From: Daldinia sp. FL1419
Lineage: Eukaryota > Ascomycota > Sordariomycetes > Xylariales > Hypoxylaceae
Reading direction: 5' to 3'
DNA: 64,000 nucleotides
Assembly (NCBI GenBank): GCA_025201765.1
Contig: MU623482.1
Span: 1-64,000, forward strand
Shown: piece after piece, positions 34,524 to 46,910 of the stretch
Position numbering within the stretch: position 1 is the stretch's first letter
Layout: every line of letters begins with the position of its first letter
Translations under genes and position numbers: made by a program
The notes under the pieces: generated by a model
Told to the model about the DNA's origin: nothing
Seen by the model: only the letters and a program-made list of their open reading frames with translations
Databases searched by the model: none

Positions 34524-36398
34524 TTAGGTATTTTCGTGTTCGAAGATGACCGAGACGAGATCACGGAGATAAAGAGGTTATCCCGCAATGCGTGTATTAT
34601 TAAGTCTAGGAGTTTGGAGGTTACTTTAGGTCCCCGACGGTAGTGGATTTTACGAGAGGGAATGAATCAGATAACATGCATGACCTTGCCAAGCCCGAAG
34701 AAATGAAGTTATAAGCGCGCGCAGATTCCTAGGAGGCCCAGGTTGAGGCTCTGCCGTATTTATGGTCTGCTTACCTTCCCTTAGTGGCGAGGCAATCAGA
34801 CTATTATTACTATATCACCATCCTTCCATCACCGGGCTAATATCCTCAATGAGTAACATGATTCTTCCACGAGGATCAATAATTCTTTCCTGACGCTTCC
34901 TTAGAACCCGGAGGCGGTATCGATCTCGATGTCGTTCCGTGATCGCCGCGTAAATCTGACGAGTTATGCATATGCCATTTGTTTTCTTATGTGCCTTGAG
35001 ATACACGTTGGTGTGTACTACTCGAACACTGCCAGCTAGGATAAACCATTCTCGTGATTTGAAAACCGGTCTGGGGCTTACCTAGGTAAGTAAGCTAGGT
35101 AACCTAGGTGGTTATGTAGATTTATAAGACCGATATATTCAGCTGTTAGGTATTATCTATCTCGGTATCCGCCTTAGGAATCCAGGCCGTCGATATAAGT
35201 AGGCTCGGTACACGATCCATGGAGATATTGTATTTCATTTTATTTCATTTTCCGATCCGCCTCCACCATGGCGACCGTAGCTGATAGCTGGCATGAGCGT
35301 AAGTTACCCCAAATGATCATCTAGCCAATCAGAAGGTAGCATGGATGCCTATTGTGGTATATTGTGGTATCGTAGAACGCCTTCGTGGGCTGTGTTAGGG
35401 AGGTATCCGCCAAAATTCAGCCTCACACTAATCTAACCGTAAGATGTCACGCTTCCAAGGCACAGCCCCGTGCCCCCCAGTGCTTCACAGCCGGGGTACT
35501 GAACGATAGGAGTCTTAGAGTTAGAAGTTAGACACGTTCTTCAAAGACTCTACAACGTATACCAAACACTATGAAACTCAATCTAGGTAGAAAAGAGCAT
35601 CCCTTTATTGATAGATAATCGCTCCTTAATACGTAACCTAGGTACTTGATCCGGGCTATACACGAGGCTGATTAGGAGGTTGAATCTTGATAGGCAACTC
35701 AATGGCCACCACCCGAGTCGGAATTTCAAATAACTTGGCAGTAGGTATACTATCACCAGGTTATATATTTTTATATATTTTTATATTTACCTACCTATGT
35801 ATATAATGAGACTACGGGACTGTTATATCGATATGAATAGAGAGAGAGAAACAGAGACAGAGACAGAGACAGAGACATCAGACAGAAAGTCTAGTCACCA
35901 GACAATAGTCAATAACTATACACGGGATTGGAACCAATAATTGAATATTCCAAACAACTATTCAATATCAATATCTTAAAAGTCAAGTAGTCCCAGTCGA
36001 GCACAGCCAGACTCTAAGCGTCATCCCTCGATAGGGAGACAAAGAGAACGCACCGTTGCCGTCACCCTTGACCCAGCCAACGACAGTGTTAAACCTTCGG
36101 TGCTACCAAGAAATTCACAAGAGAACGCATTGACGCATTTTGTCACATTAGACTTAAGAGTCTAACCTAAGCTGTTTCGACACAAGGGCGGAGTGACTAG
36201 CACGGCCGACAACGAATTTGTTTCGGAAAGATGCAGACTATTTCAAGCAATCCATCACCCTTTCCCCTAGGGTTTTCCCCCCCGTACTCGACACATGAAT
36301 CGTCCTTCCTGAGAACTCCTAGCTGTTCTCCTCGGTGCAGAAACATACAGTGCAGACACGAGGAATACTATCAACAGCAGCGATTAGATCTAAACACG
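34524..36398. other. 1.9-kb intergenic region between YSH1 and the VWFA gene
   Basis: No gene is supported. Visible features are TAGGTAA/CCTAGGT clusters (about 35080-35110), an AT-rich TATATTTTTATATATTTT run at about 35763-35790, and a (GAGACA)n microsatellite at about 35845-35880. The frame 36231-36398 is continuous with the VWFA gene but is probably 5' leader. Confidence 0.5.
35845..35880 (+). repeat. Purine microsatellite (AGAGACAGAGACAGAGAC type)
   Basis: A run of GAGA followed by consecutive 6-bp units GAGACA/CAGAGA in intergenic DNA. Confidence 0.8.
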
Positions 36399-37555
36399 AT
36401 GAGCAATCCGTTCAAGGATGGCTTCTTGAGCCCCAACAGCCAAGCAGGTAACCACCCGCCTTCTGGCTTTTCTTTGCGTCGGTCGTTTAGCGGCCGCAGC
36501 GAACGTGACGGCGATAACTCGGGCGAACGCCGCCGCTTGTCCGGTCTATTCGGTGGTAATCCCTTTTCCAGCTCGCGATCTCGCCGGGGGCGCGCGGATA
36601 GCCCGCCTCCACCGTACACCCCGACGGCCGCCGAGATGCCAGGTTCAAGTAAGTATCCAATCTGAGCTAAGCAAGCCACTATATCCTATATCCTATATCC
36701 CTGCATATCCAAGCTCTCCCTCCTATTCGCCCCCTATTCGCCCCCTATTCGCCCCCTTACTTGCCACCACTACTAACCGCCGTCTCAGCCCCCCCAACCA
36801 GCGCCGAGTTCCCCGACGACCAGTACGCCTTCCTGCGGGAGTTCAACACGATATTCCTCATCGACGACTCGCTGTCCATGAAAGTCGAGCATCGCTGGGC
36901 CGAGACCCAAGCCGCGGTCGCCGCCATCCTGCCCATCTGCGTGGAGCGCGACGAGGACGGCATCGACGTGTACTTCCTGAACCACAAGACGCGGGACCGG
37001 GGCGACTCTTCTCGCGGCGCGGCCGGCACCGGGTACCGCGGCCTGCGCGACCCCAAGCTCGTGACGAATCTGTTTAGCGTCGTGAAGCCGAGCCAGGCCA
37101 CGCCCACCGGGGTCCGTCTGGACCACATCCTGCGCGCGTATCTCGCGCACTACGAAGCGCGCGTGCGGGCCACCGACGGCGACGTGTACTCCGTCCGCCC
37201 GATCAACATCATCGTGATCACAGACGGCCAGGCCACGGACGAGCCGAGCGAGACCATCGCGTCCGCGGCGCGGCGGCTAGACGCGCTCGGCGCCCCCGCG
37301 CACCAGGTCGGCGTGCAGTTCTTCCAGGTCGGCCGCGACCCGGCCGCCACCCGCGCCCTGCGCGACCTCGACGACGAGCTGTGCCGCAGGGAGAGCGTGA
37401 GGGATATGGTCGACACAACCACGTTCAACGCCGCGGGCCCCGCCGCCGACGCCCCGTCTCTCACCGCCGACGGCATCTTGAAGGTCGTCCTGGGCGCCGT
37501 CAAGAGGAAGTTGGATAGGAAGGTTTTGCCTGGCGTTGATGGACGGGGGCGGTAG
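36399..37555 (+). CDS. VWFA-domain protein of unknown role
   Basis: Exons 36399-36648 and 36789-37555 encode about 338 residues. The first 80 are Ser/Arg/Pro-rich and disordered (FSLRRSFSGRS, ADSPPPPYTPT). The rest is a von Willebrand factor A fold: FLIDDSLSMK supplies the DxSxS metal-site motif (D109, S111, S113), PTG supplies the Thr, and IIVITDGQATDEP the distal Asp, so the MIDAS is intact. Fungal proteins of this kind are often annotated as U-box or VWFA proteins of unknown function. No second domain is visible here. The intron contains an 11-bp unit (CCTATTCGCCC) in three tandem copies. The VWFA exon is strikingly GC-rich. The start was set at the MSNPFKDGF Met; an in-frame ATG at 36231 would add 56 residues. 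Confidence 0.82.
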
Positions 37556-39517
37556 ATCGAGGGTTTTACTGCTCGTCTTCTAATCCGTCTTTACTTGTTA
37601 TGATAAGTACCTACCTACCTAACATAGGTACCTAGGTAGGTAGGTAGGTAGTTATGGGGAAAAAGAAGAAGAAGAGGAGGATAGTGCAAATTGTTCTCCT
37701 TACCTAGGGGTTTTCTTTTGTATTTACTTTCGGTACTTTTCGCTTCTCTCCTCTCACTTTATCGATACCCCTTTTTACACAATAGACCGGATTTCTTCGC
37801 AGACGGCGGATACGGGGATCAGGGGGGCAATCCGGATAGGGGCCAGAAACAGAAACAGAAATCTACTATTAGTCTGCACCAAGTTCCTAACCTAATGATC
37901 TGTGTTGTTTTTTTACTTGTAGTCTCTTGAGGATTGTATTTGGTTGAGTCCACCTGATCTGTGACATCGTATATGTAGAATTTATACTAGGCTAGACCCC
38001 TATTCTCCGCACCGTATTCGCGAGTGAAAGAGTTAGCATGGCACCAAGCTTACGATTCCCCAGTGGAGGAATACTCGACGAATGTCGCTTATACGAACGG
38101 CTACACCGGGCATCACGAAAGCATCAAGGCAAGCAAAGTGTGGGAACTAAAATTTTAGATTCCCCAAGGCCAAATGGGCCCTAAACTACCTAAAGAATTA
38201 CTTAAAATCTAGAGACCAACTAGACGATACCAACTATGGAACTATCAGCAGAGCATGTTCAGGGAATACCGTTCGATCCATATCCCTAGTAATTTGTCCG
38301 TCGCCCTGGCTGTCCAACCGTCGATATCTGCTAAGATCGCCTTAGAAGATCAGAATAGAATACCACACCAATTTTCCTATCGCGCCTGTTTGGGTTTTTT
38401 TTTTTTGTTGTTTTTTCTTTTTTTTCTCTCTCTGAAGTCGTAAAATCACCCTAAGGAGAAAAGCGACCAGCCCGAGAACTAGCAATGCAAATGTTGACAA
38501 CGAATTAACTGTCTTGTTGAGAAGATCAGGTTGGATGTGCCATTGTGTTTTCTCTGTCCGTCTCTAGTAGAGAAGAGAGGAGAAGAGAAGAGAAGAGAAA
38601 ATCTGACGTGTCGATGGTTGAATGTATCGTATCGTCAGAGCAAAAATAACAATAACGCCCCCCTCCGAGCGCATCAGAACGTCCTAGAAGAAGAAGAAGA
38701 AAAGGTCGCATCTGCTAGAGCAAGATGATAGCTCCTTTCCTCCGCATTCCGTAAACCTCGTGTCCACTCCTACCAAACCCCGGAGTAGAACCAAAGACCA
38801 TGCTTCGAGCATCGCATCCATGGATTTCTGCAAGGACCGCAAGTACCGCCGCGCCTGGAAATTGAAACTGCGTATCGGCGACGTTGGCTCGCTCCTCCAT
38901 ATGTTTTCCTGCTCAAAACTCGCCATTATTTTTTTTTCTTCTTCTTTCGTTCTTCGTGTGCCGCAGCAGTTAGGCTAGGCACTAACTACGAAGACCAGAA
39001 AACTGACTGACTGACTAGTTGACTCCTGGAAAGAAGCCGATCGCGCAAAAAAAAAAGAAAAAAACCGACTATCCGTCCGATGTTGGAAATAAAGTACTGT
39101 GTCTCTTCTTCTTTAGAGCCATCTTGTAACTGCGCAAATGTCGTCCTCGCGGGAAAAAAAAAATAAAAAAAAATCGGAAATGAGAACAAACTAAGCAGTC
39201 GTCGATGGTTTGATGATGAAGGAAAAAGAAAAAGAGAAAAGAGGAAAAAAAGAGGAAAAAACATAAGAAAAGCCTATGGTTCTGTCACAGGCCGGCGCGC
39301 AACCGAGATCTCGCGGATCTTGCAAATTGCGCATGAGTAGGAGTAAAAGAAAAGTTGGAAAAACGAAATAGTCTAAGGAAATAATCTCGTAGTAACTTTG
39401 TGCCGAAAGAAGATGAGTGCTAGTGTGGGTTGGGTTGGTTATAGTAGTATAAGTGTAGGTTGTAAGTTGTAGGCTGTAGGCTGTAGGTATGTATGGTATG
39501 TATGGTATGGTATGTGT
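37556..39517. other. 2-kb gene-free spacer between the VWFA gene and the coiled-coil gene
   Basis: Convergent 3' flanks. It includes an ACCTACCTAACATAGGTACCTAGGTAGG-class cluster at about 37605-37650, T-rich homopolymers near 38397-38430, A-rich runs near 39045-39065 and 39155-39175, and a TAGGCTGTAGG/TGGTATG short-repeat run at about 39465-39515. No gene could be supported on either strand. Confidence 0.5.
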
Positions 39518-41815
39518 TTATTTCATCACCAGGACCTGAGCCTTCTTGATACCGTGATACTCGAGCTCATGCTCGTTGCGCTCGTCGCGAACAGACAGCA
39601 CGGGGGAAACGACAAACGAGACCCTGCTCTGGGACATCTGGAGCTCGTGCGCGGTGAGCCCCAGCATGACGCTGTTCACCGGCTCCATGGTGCCTTCGGC
39701 GAACTTGCACGCACAGTCGGGGAACGTGTAGTGCAGCGTCATGCCGGACATCCAGACTTTGGAGCTGACCTCCCAAGTGGCCGATACCATGACTTGCAGA
39801 GACGCGAGGGCCTCCTTTTCCGTCACCGACATGGATCGGAGCGGCTGCATGATGATTGATATCATCTGCGAATGGCGCTCGATGCTCTCTCGCTTGAATT
39901 GTTCCACTCCGCCTCCCTCTAATGCGTGAGCTACAATACGGGCATGCTCATCGATAACGCGCTGTCGGTCCCGGGGGTTGGCTCGCGCGTTGGGGTGGTG
40001 GTAGGTCGTGATCTTCTCCTGCAGCGCAGTGAGGTGGCTGTCCAGGTTGGGATCGATGCCCAGGAAGATATCGGGCGAGATAACCTTCTTAAACAGGTAG
40101 TCCAAAACCACGCGCATGATGATATAAGGCCGGTAGGCCGGGACACCAAGAAGGTAGAGCATATGGTTCTTCGCCTGGCCGCGGTTCGGGTAGACCAGGC
40201 TAAGAAGGTAGTTCCAGGTCGTCGGCTCTCGCTTCTCCAACATCTTGTCGGCTACCTTGGGCGGCTCTCCAGGCCGAGAGTGGCACTTGACGATGAATCC
40301 TTTGGTGAGGCCAAAGATGTGGTCGAGGCCATTCTGTATGTCATTCATCGACCACTGCTGCTTATGACGAGCAAATGTGCCAACGACCTGCTTTCCGCTG
40401 CCCTGCTGGAGTGTGACACCCTTCTGAGATCCAGCTTTGCTAGATCCGCGCTTTAAGCCGCCAGAGATAAGAGCGGGCCAGTTAGACGGACCACCGGTAG
40501 GAGAGCCTCCGCGAGTATTCAGGGAGCTTGAGGATGGAACCTTTAGGAGGCGTTGGGGCTGTTTCGCCTTGCTGCTGGGATTCCACGACGGTGCTGTAGG
40601 GTTTGGCTTGAAACCAGAAGGGCCTGCGGCATCGTTGTCGCTTGGCTTCGATCCATGCTTTTCTATCAGCATCCTATGCAATGTAGCATACGTATCCTCG
40701 TCTATGCTACTCTTTGCCTGGCGTACTGGGGTGGACGGCGGAGGGGTATCCTCCTTCTCGGGCTTTTCTTCACCAGTCTCAGCAAGTTGGGCATTTTGGC
40801 CCTGTAGCTCCTTGATTTGGTCCTCGTAGTCCTATAATGAGCCCGGTTAGTTATCTAGATACTAAGTAGGTATTTTTGTTGTCCCATGTCGAACTTACCT
40901 GAACCATCTGGCGTTGCTCTGCTTCGAGGGCAGACCATTTGTCGACCATCGTCGAATAATGATCTTCGAGGGTCTTGATTTTAGCCTTATAAGTGTCATT
41001 CTCAGATTCTAGCCTGCCCGCGCGAGCCTTCACACCCTTGAGCTCTTTAGAAAGCGTATCGTCTTTGCTAAGGGCTTGCCCTAGTTCCCTCTGGAGCTTC
41101 TGTACGTTGTTCACAACCGCAGTCTTCTCACGAACGACCCGTGTATAGCTATCGTGTTGCTTTCGCTGCTCGTTGACGGCCTGGTCACGTTCCACGCGTA
41201 ACTTGTGGACCGTGGAATTGGCGAGCTGTCCAATCTCATTCAGCATCTCCCTGTGCCTGGCAGCTCGGTCGGGGGGTATTCCAGGGCAGCGGCTGATCCA
41301 CATAGTGCAAGCTCCGATACGCTGAGAGATGATCCGACACATATGCAGAGCATCCTATAGCATGTAGTTAGTATAGAATAGCCGAGCCACAAAGGTCTAT
41401 ATGAGCTTTGGGAACTTACATCTTCGTCATTTCGTCTAACGTCGCCCGACGAGAAGGGTGGGTTGCCAGTAAAGGCGCTAGAAGTATTACTCGAGAACGA
41501 ATCTCGGTAGCGGTTCACCGGCTTTGCGCCTGCTCCCCTTCCCTTTCCTTGCCCTGGAGGGCCCGTAGGAGGGAACGCTACACCTCCACCATAACGGTAA
41601 CTTGTTGGAGGTATGGACTGCGGAACTGGAGGCTGCGGGCCAATGTTCGCGGCAAACGAACTTGAAGCGCTAAGAAGCTTCGACTCTTCATCTGTGAAAG
41701 CTTCAGGGCTCTTGGTACCCTCACTAGACAAGGCGGGTGTCTCCTCCGGCTCGGGCTTAGGGTGCAACGACACGGCCCCGGCTAGATGCTTACTGAATGA
41801 CGAGTTAGTAAACAT
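39518..41815 (-). CDS. Fungal coiled-coil protein of unknown function
   Basis: I do not recognise the family. Minus-strand exons are 41815-41420, 41354-40899 and 40831-39518, about 721 residues. Residues 1-130 are Pro/Ser/Gly-rich and disordered. A short Cys-containing segment (HMCRIISQRIGACTMWISRC) opens exon 2. It is followed by a long coiled coil (about 165-295; ERDQAVNEQRKQHDS, ELKGVKARAGRLESENDTY). A Ser/Lys-rich linker leads to a well-structured C-terminal domain from about 430 to 721 (WSMNDIQNGLDHIFGLTKGF, YLLGVPAYRPYIIMRVVLDYLF, FPDCACKFAEGTMEPVNSV). The architecture suggests a scaffold or cytoskeletal/vesicle protein, but no known motif supports a function. The start at MFTNSSF is conservative; an upstream exon at 42818-42891 could replace the first eight residues (see findings). 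Confidence 0.75.
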
Positions 41816-44800
41816 AGCTATTAAGTCGTAAGAGGTCCTAATGAGGATAAGAAACAAAATGGCCAGCAATGAACTGTCCCGATATTGGACCCCGCTGAGC
41901 GACGATTGTATGAGTCGAGCATGAATGAGCACCAAAGAGGAATAGTTGTAATGGGGTGAAAGGTATGAAGAATACTTGTATGGAATGTTTGGGGTGTGGG
42001 ATGGTTATCGACGATGGTGTATGATGGAATTAGGGATTATGGGAATGCTGTGAATGAAGAAGAAGGGAGAGAGATGAGGCGATGAAGGGGTGAAAAGGGG
42101 GAGGGGGAGGGTATGCTTTTATAGGAGAGGATAGAGATGCCGGAGGGAAGGTACAAACGGTAGAAAAGATACGGAAAGCAGGAATATCAATAAGATAGGT
42201 ATGACAAATTGCACTGTCCTTTGGCGTGTCTTGTACTGGAGCTTGTATAGATTGTAAGGAGAAGTCTGAGTGGCCAGGGGATGACCACTAGGTCAGTATA
42301 GCTTCATGATTGGTACTTCAGGGGAGTCACTTGATGGGGGGTATTTCAGAAAGTATCCAAGATATCCATGAAAGTACACAAGTTCCTGTTGCTAATACAG
42401 CCGCTATTGGTTTGAATGTGACTAACTCAAGCCAGTGAATATTTTATTGCTGGATTCTGAGTGGTGTTCCGGTTTGTACCCGCGTATTTTGCACAGTAGG
42501 GAATAACAGATCCACCAAGGGGGGAGCACGGATATATGGAAAGTTCCTTTTCGTCACCCCTGAGCTCTTCCTAGGTAAGATATGACTTCATATAAAAACC
42601 TGCCCAAGTGGGGTAGCCAGAGATAGAGTGATATGCTTCAAGTGTTGTAAATGGCACTGGGTGTAGTCCCAGGACGTGTATGACAGTGTATCGAGTCCCA
42701 GTTGCGCGAGAGATGCACTAGCATCGACCACTCTTTGCCGTGGAATTCGATAGAACGAGAGCATAGAGTGAAAATAAATAAATAAAAAAAAAATAAATAA
42801 AAAAGTGTGTTACTTACTCCTCGTCGGAAAAGCTGGGTGATTCGGACAGGAATACGCCCTCGTACTTAATGAGCGGCTCCCGATCCATCATTCATTCCTC
42901 GTTTGTAGAACTGATATGAATGTTAGCCCTAAATGAATGCTCTGTTCGTGACTCTCGTAGCCAACGTATGGATCTTGAGTAGTAACCGCGCCCGTAGGCG
43001 AGTGCAACATTAAGAGAGAAGGGGGTGCTTTACATACCTGTTTGACTTGACTGGAACTTGGCAGGCTGGCCTGAACAAACACTGGTGCCTTCGTCAGTAA
43101 TCGTCCCCGAAGACTCGTCCAAGTAAACAGATGGACGATAAACGTGGATTTTGTCTCCCGAATGCCTACAGCTCGGGTAAAAATTAGAAACATACGTACC
43201 AAACGCGAAATAAAAGTTGCTTAAAAATTTGTACTTAGAATAGACTTGGATAGTGTTTTTCTGCGTAGAAATAATCAGTAAATACCAAATGTAAGTTCAT
43301 AGGCAATGTGGAAGGCAAATATCGCAAAGTATCTGCCTCAAATATCCTAGTTACCTGTTAATACGAATAGAGACACTCGAGAAACTCGGATACTCGGGTG
43401 CGCGAGATCTCCCAGGCCCTAGCCTTGCGGCTGATTATTGGCGCCCGGAGGTATGGTTAGGATAGCTAATAGGGTAGAATGAAGTCGTAGGATAATAGGT
43501 AGGTGAAATGTGCTATGTGTTAGGAGTAATAGATAGAGTACGGGATAGGTTTGGGAAAACAAGAGGCTCCCCAGAAGCTGGATGAATGTCCAGCTGCGAG
43601 GGAAAAAGTTGTTTGTTGTGGGAAGAAAGCAGAGAGAAGATGAGGAGAAATGGGGGAAATTTATATAGCATGGGAGTAGGTGTCACGAAGAAAGAAACAG
43701 AAGGAACCAGGGCAATTTAAAATATGCAGGCACAAGTGTGTAAAATATTCACTAGAATAGGTACCCGTACATATTTAGGGGATCGTGAGGGGAAACTGTT
43801 GCCCTGAAAGTATTACGGAGACAGTGACCAGTGACCAGGTCCGCTTTATAAAGTACGGAGTGACGATGGTGAGGGTAAGGGGGGGTGGCCGAAGCTTCAG
43901 GTAACGTCAAGGGCAACGACAGCAAGGCAACGGTAGCAACAACGACGATGATAATGCCGAGCCTCAGTTCAGTAGGCTCTGTAGAGGGCCATGTGGGACG
44001 ACGATAGCCTCAATGTCCCTCCCCTTGCCTAAAGCTATCATGTAGAATACGAGGGCATGGGACTATATACTACCTAGAAAACTACATATATATGATTAAC
44101 TCAATAAGTGAGTATCAAGGTGGGAATAGCAGCCGAGTACATCTCATAAGTAACCAGTAACTATTAGAGATAGCACGAGAATCAAGCCGGTAAGTGACTT
44201 CCCCCTCGATCTCGGGGGAGGGGCATCTTCACATTACTGTGAACAGTGACATGCTATATTATATCTAGAATAATGGAACTCGAAGATGCTATAAAAGCTA
44301 AGCGTCGGGCCTCTGTGGCCTGGTGATACGTTTGTAAATACCAGATGCACCAGGGAGTGATGCGTAGTGTTAATATTTCATATTTACTTGTGCTTAAATC
44401 GACTGACTTCCAAGACGGGCGCCATATACTTGAAAGGTAGCAGAGGAATCTGCCTGCTTTATGGAAGCAGCGCTACGATATTAGGGGGATGATTCAACCA
44501 GTCTATTGTGTCGACCAGGCATTACCTGCCCAGGTGTATATAAACGTATTTCTTATGATATTAAAGTGATGGACTCAGAAGACGCCATCGGTAGGTGGGT
44601 AGACAGGTGAGAGTTAGCACATTGTGCAAACAACGGGAATGTTGACACTATCTATATTCACATAGCAGGCATCTTGTAGCCTTAACGCAATAACAAAAGC
44701 TGACGCCATTGTCTATCACTCTACACCAACATAAAAGGTAGTATGATATGGCTCTACTGAAGATACAGTGGGTGCTTCTAGGATAGGTACGTAAAAGGAT

Positions 44801-46910
44801 ATAGAGCTAGGTACAACTCGAATTTCCTCTAGTATTTACTACATACAAAGACTGTGGTGGGTGTTACTCACAAGTTGTTAGAATACGATAATATATATTT
44901 CCTGGTCGCATTCATGCTATGGTCTAAGTATACGTATATTGCCTAAGGAATGATATTCCATATGGAAAGATCTATTATGATTTAGAAGGAAGAGAGAAGT
45001 AATATGGGAACAATGTATATGAATTATAGGTTGAGAACTGGTCCGGGTCGGGAGATGGGTATCAAGATCTAATAATAATGGAAGTTGGTCAAGCGTAGAC
45101 TGCAAACTCCAGAGAATTTGTCAGAATATCCTCGTCAACATAGCGTAATTGGTACCGTCGTCGATGCTTGGAACAGGAGCAACGTTCTCAGATTACGTAA
45201 TCACGAAAAAGGGGTCTGCCTCATATCCAGAAAACCACAGCGACTCGTAACATCGAATCTATATCTTAGTAAACGCTGTGCTACTTGAAAGTTTTAATGA
45301 GCCAACTTGAATTGCCGTAAGTTGGTAATGCTTGTACGGATCGCTTCCCTTCGAATTATAGATAGGGGAACTAGGTCCTTTTCTTTTGGAGCAGATGTAT
45401 AATTATGTTGGATGCCACAATACATTGAATTCCGGAACAAGAACAGTCTAAGCGTGGCTGTAGCTAGAGAGTAAAGCGCAATCAAGATGGAAAGTCACCT
45501 AGGTAGGTATCTGCTCTTGACGTAAATTAACCATCAACATGTTACAGCGACTGGAACATATCACTAGGATCAAGATGATTTCAGATATTTATTTTATTAA
45601 TTTACTTAGCTAATTATCTACAATAGTACACATAGAGAAAGCTAGATTGGGCATGATTACCTATGTGAGAACGACGTCGTAATATATGACCTACCTTCAA
45701 AGCACTTCTCTGCGTGGAGAAAGTATCTCCCCACTTTGATCTTGCCCTTCGATGCGGCAACGAGATTTGATATTCCTACAACATATTCTTGGATTTCTGC
45801 TGGTAAATGCAAATGTCGTCTCTTGGAAAAAGCTTCGTGCGTCTTCACTATGTTAGGTAGCAAGCGAAGAGACATGATACAAAGTCGGCATCGCTTATGC
45901 ATCCTGGTCTCCCTGACCACCGAAGCTAAGGACAAAAATTAATGGAACATCTACGGTCTAAAGAATTAGTACGTCAGTTGACGGTCTGGATAGAGCGGGG
46001 ATGAAACAGCTGTTATCGTGGATCGTTGAATGTTTCTCGAGCGCTCGTCCGATCTCCTGGCCATATCCAACCCTGATCAGGATATCGATCTTGTATTGCG
46101 TTGGGTGGCACTAGCCAGTTCCGCTAGAGGCTTGTATTATGGGACCTAGCTGCTTAACCTAGAACGTAAACATCCTGACTCGAACGTAACGGTTTAGAGC
46201 TAGTTACCTGAGTAGGCACCTAGGCCACACGTACACGAATTAACGGACACACCACTATCTGTTACTGAGGGATCTGTAACGAATTAGCCTCTGGTGTCTT
46301 CCTTGATACAAACTGGAGTCGACCTAGACGGAGAACTAAAACACATTCAGCGGCGCTGGGAATGCCACGAGGAATCTACAGGTGGCGTCAGAGCTGACAT
46401 GTTCACAATCTTCCGGGAGTTTCCATACCAGAATCACCGAAACAACAGATATTTATAATCTAAAATCAAATGCTTTAGTACTACCAACGCCTAATTACCT
46501 AGCTTCGTCCTACGGCCTGCTGGCCAATGAACGCTCTCCGACTCGACGTAAATGCTCGGAAGTGATGTTCGATTTAAACAGACGTTAGCAGACAAGAGCT
46601 AGCGCGAGAGGATGGATGGTCCTCTAAAGGGGGACATCTATTGTAAAATCAGCGCGAAAAATAAGGATTTTATGGCACGACTGGGAGAAAATGTCGTCTA
46701 ATTTCGAGAATAAGCTGCGCAGAGTGTCGTTTACCAAAGTGAGGGGCGACGGAATGAAACGCGGTCTTGGCTGGCTACCATATAAGGTAATGATAGTGAG
46801 GACGGTATCTATTTTCGGATTAGAATAAGGACATCGTGCAATATCATTGTACCAGAAACTCACGGGGAAAAGTTCCTAGAACGGGAAAGGCCCGGCCAAC
46901 TATTAGCAAC
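41816..46910. other. 5.1-kb region without a confident gene upstream of the coiled-coil gene
   Basis: Only short frames occur on both strands. On the minus strand there are several good splice-site pairs between 43200 and 41790, and a small ATG-initiated exon candidate at 42891-42818, which points to a long spliced leader or a non-coding transcript. A purine-rich stretch lies at about 42055-42110. From 43250 to 46900 I see no coding signature, RNA gene or repeat worth naming. Confidence 0.5.

Noticed and set aside
44917..46588. Several 60-70 codon frames on both strands
   Set aside because: They are no longer than chance, overlap each other in different frames, and lack splice partners.
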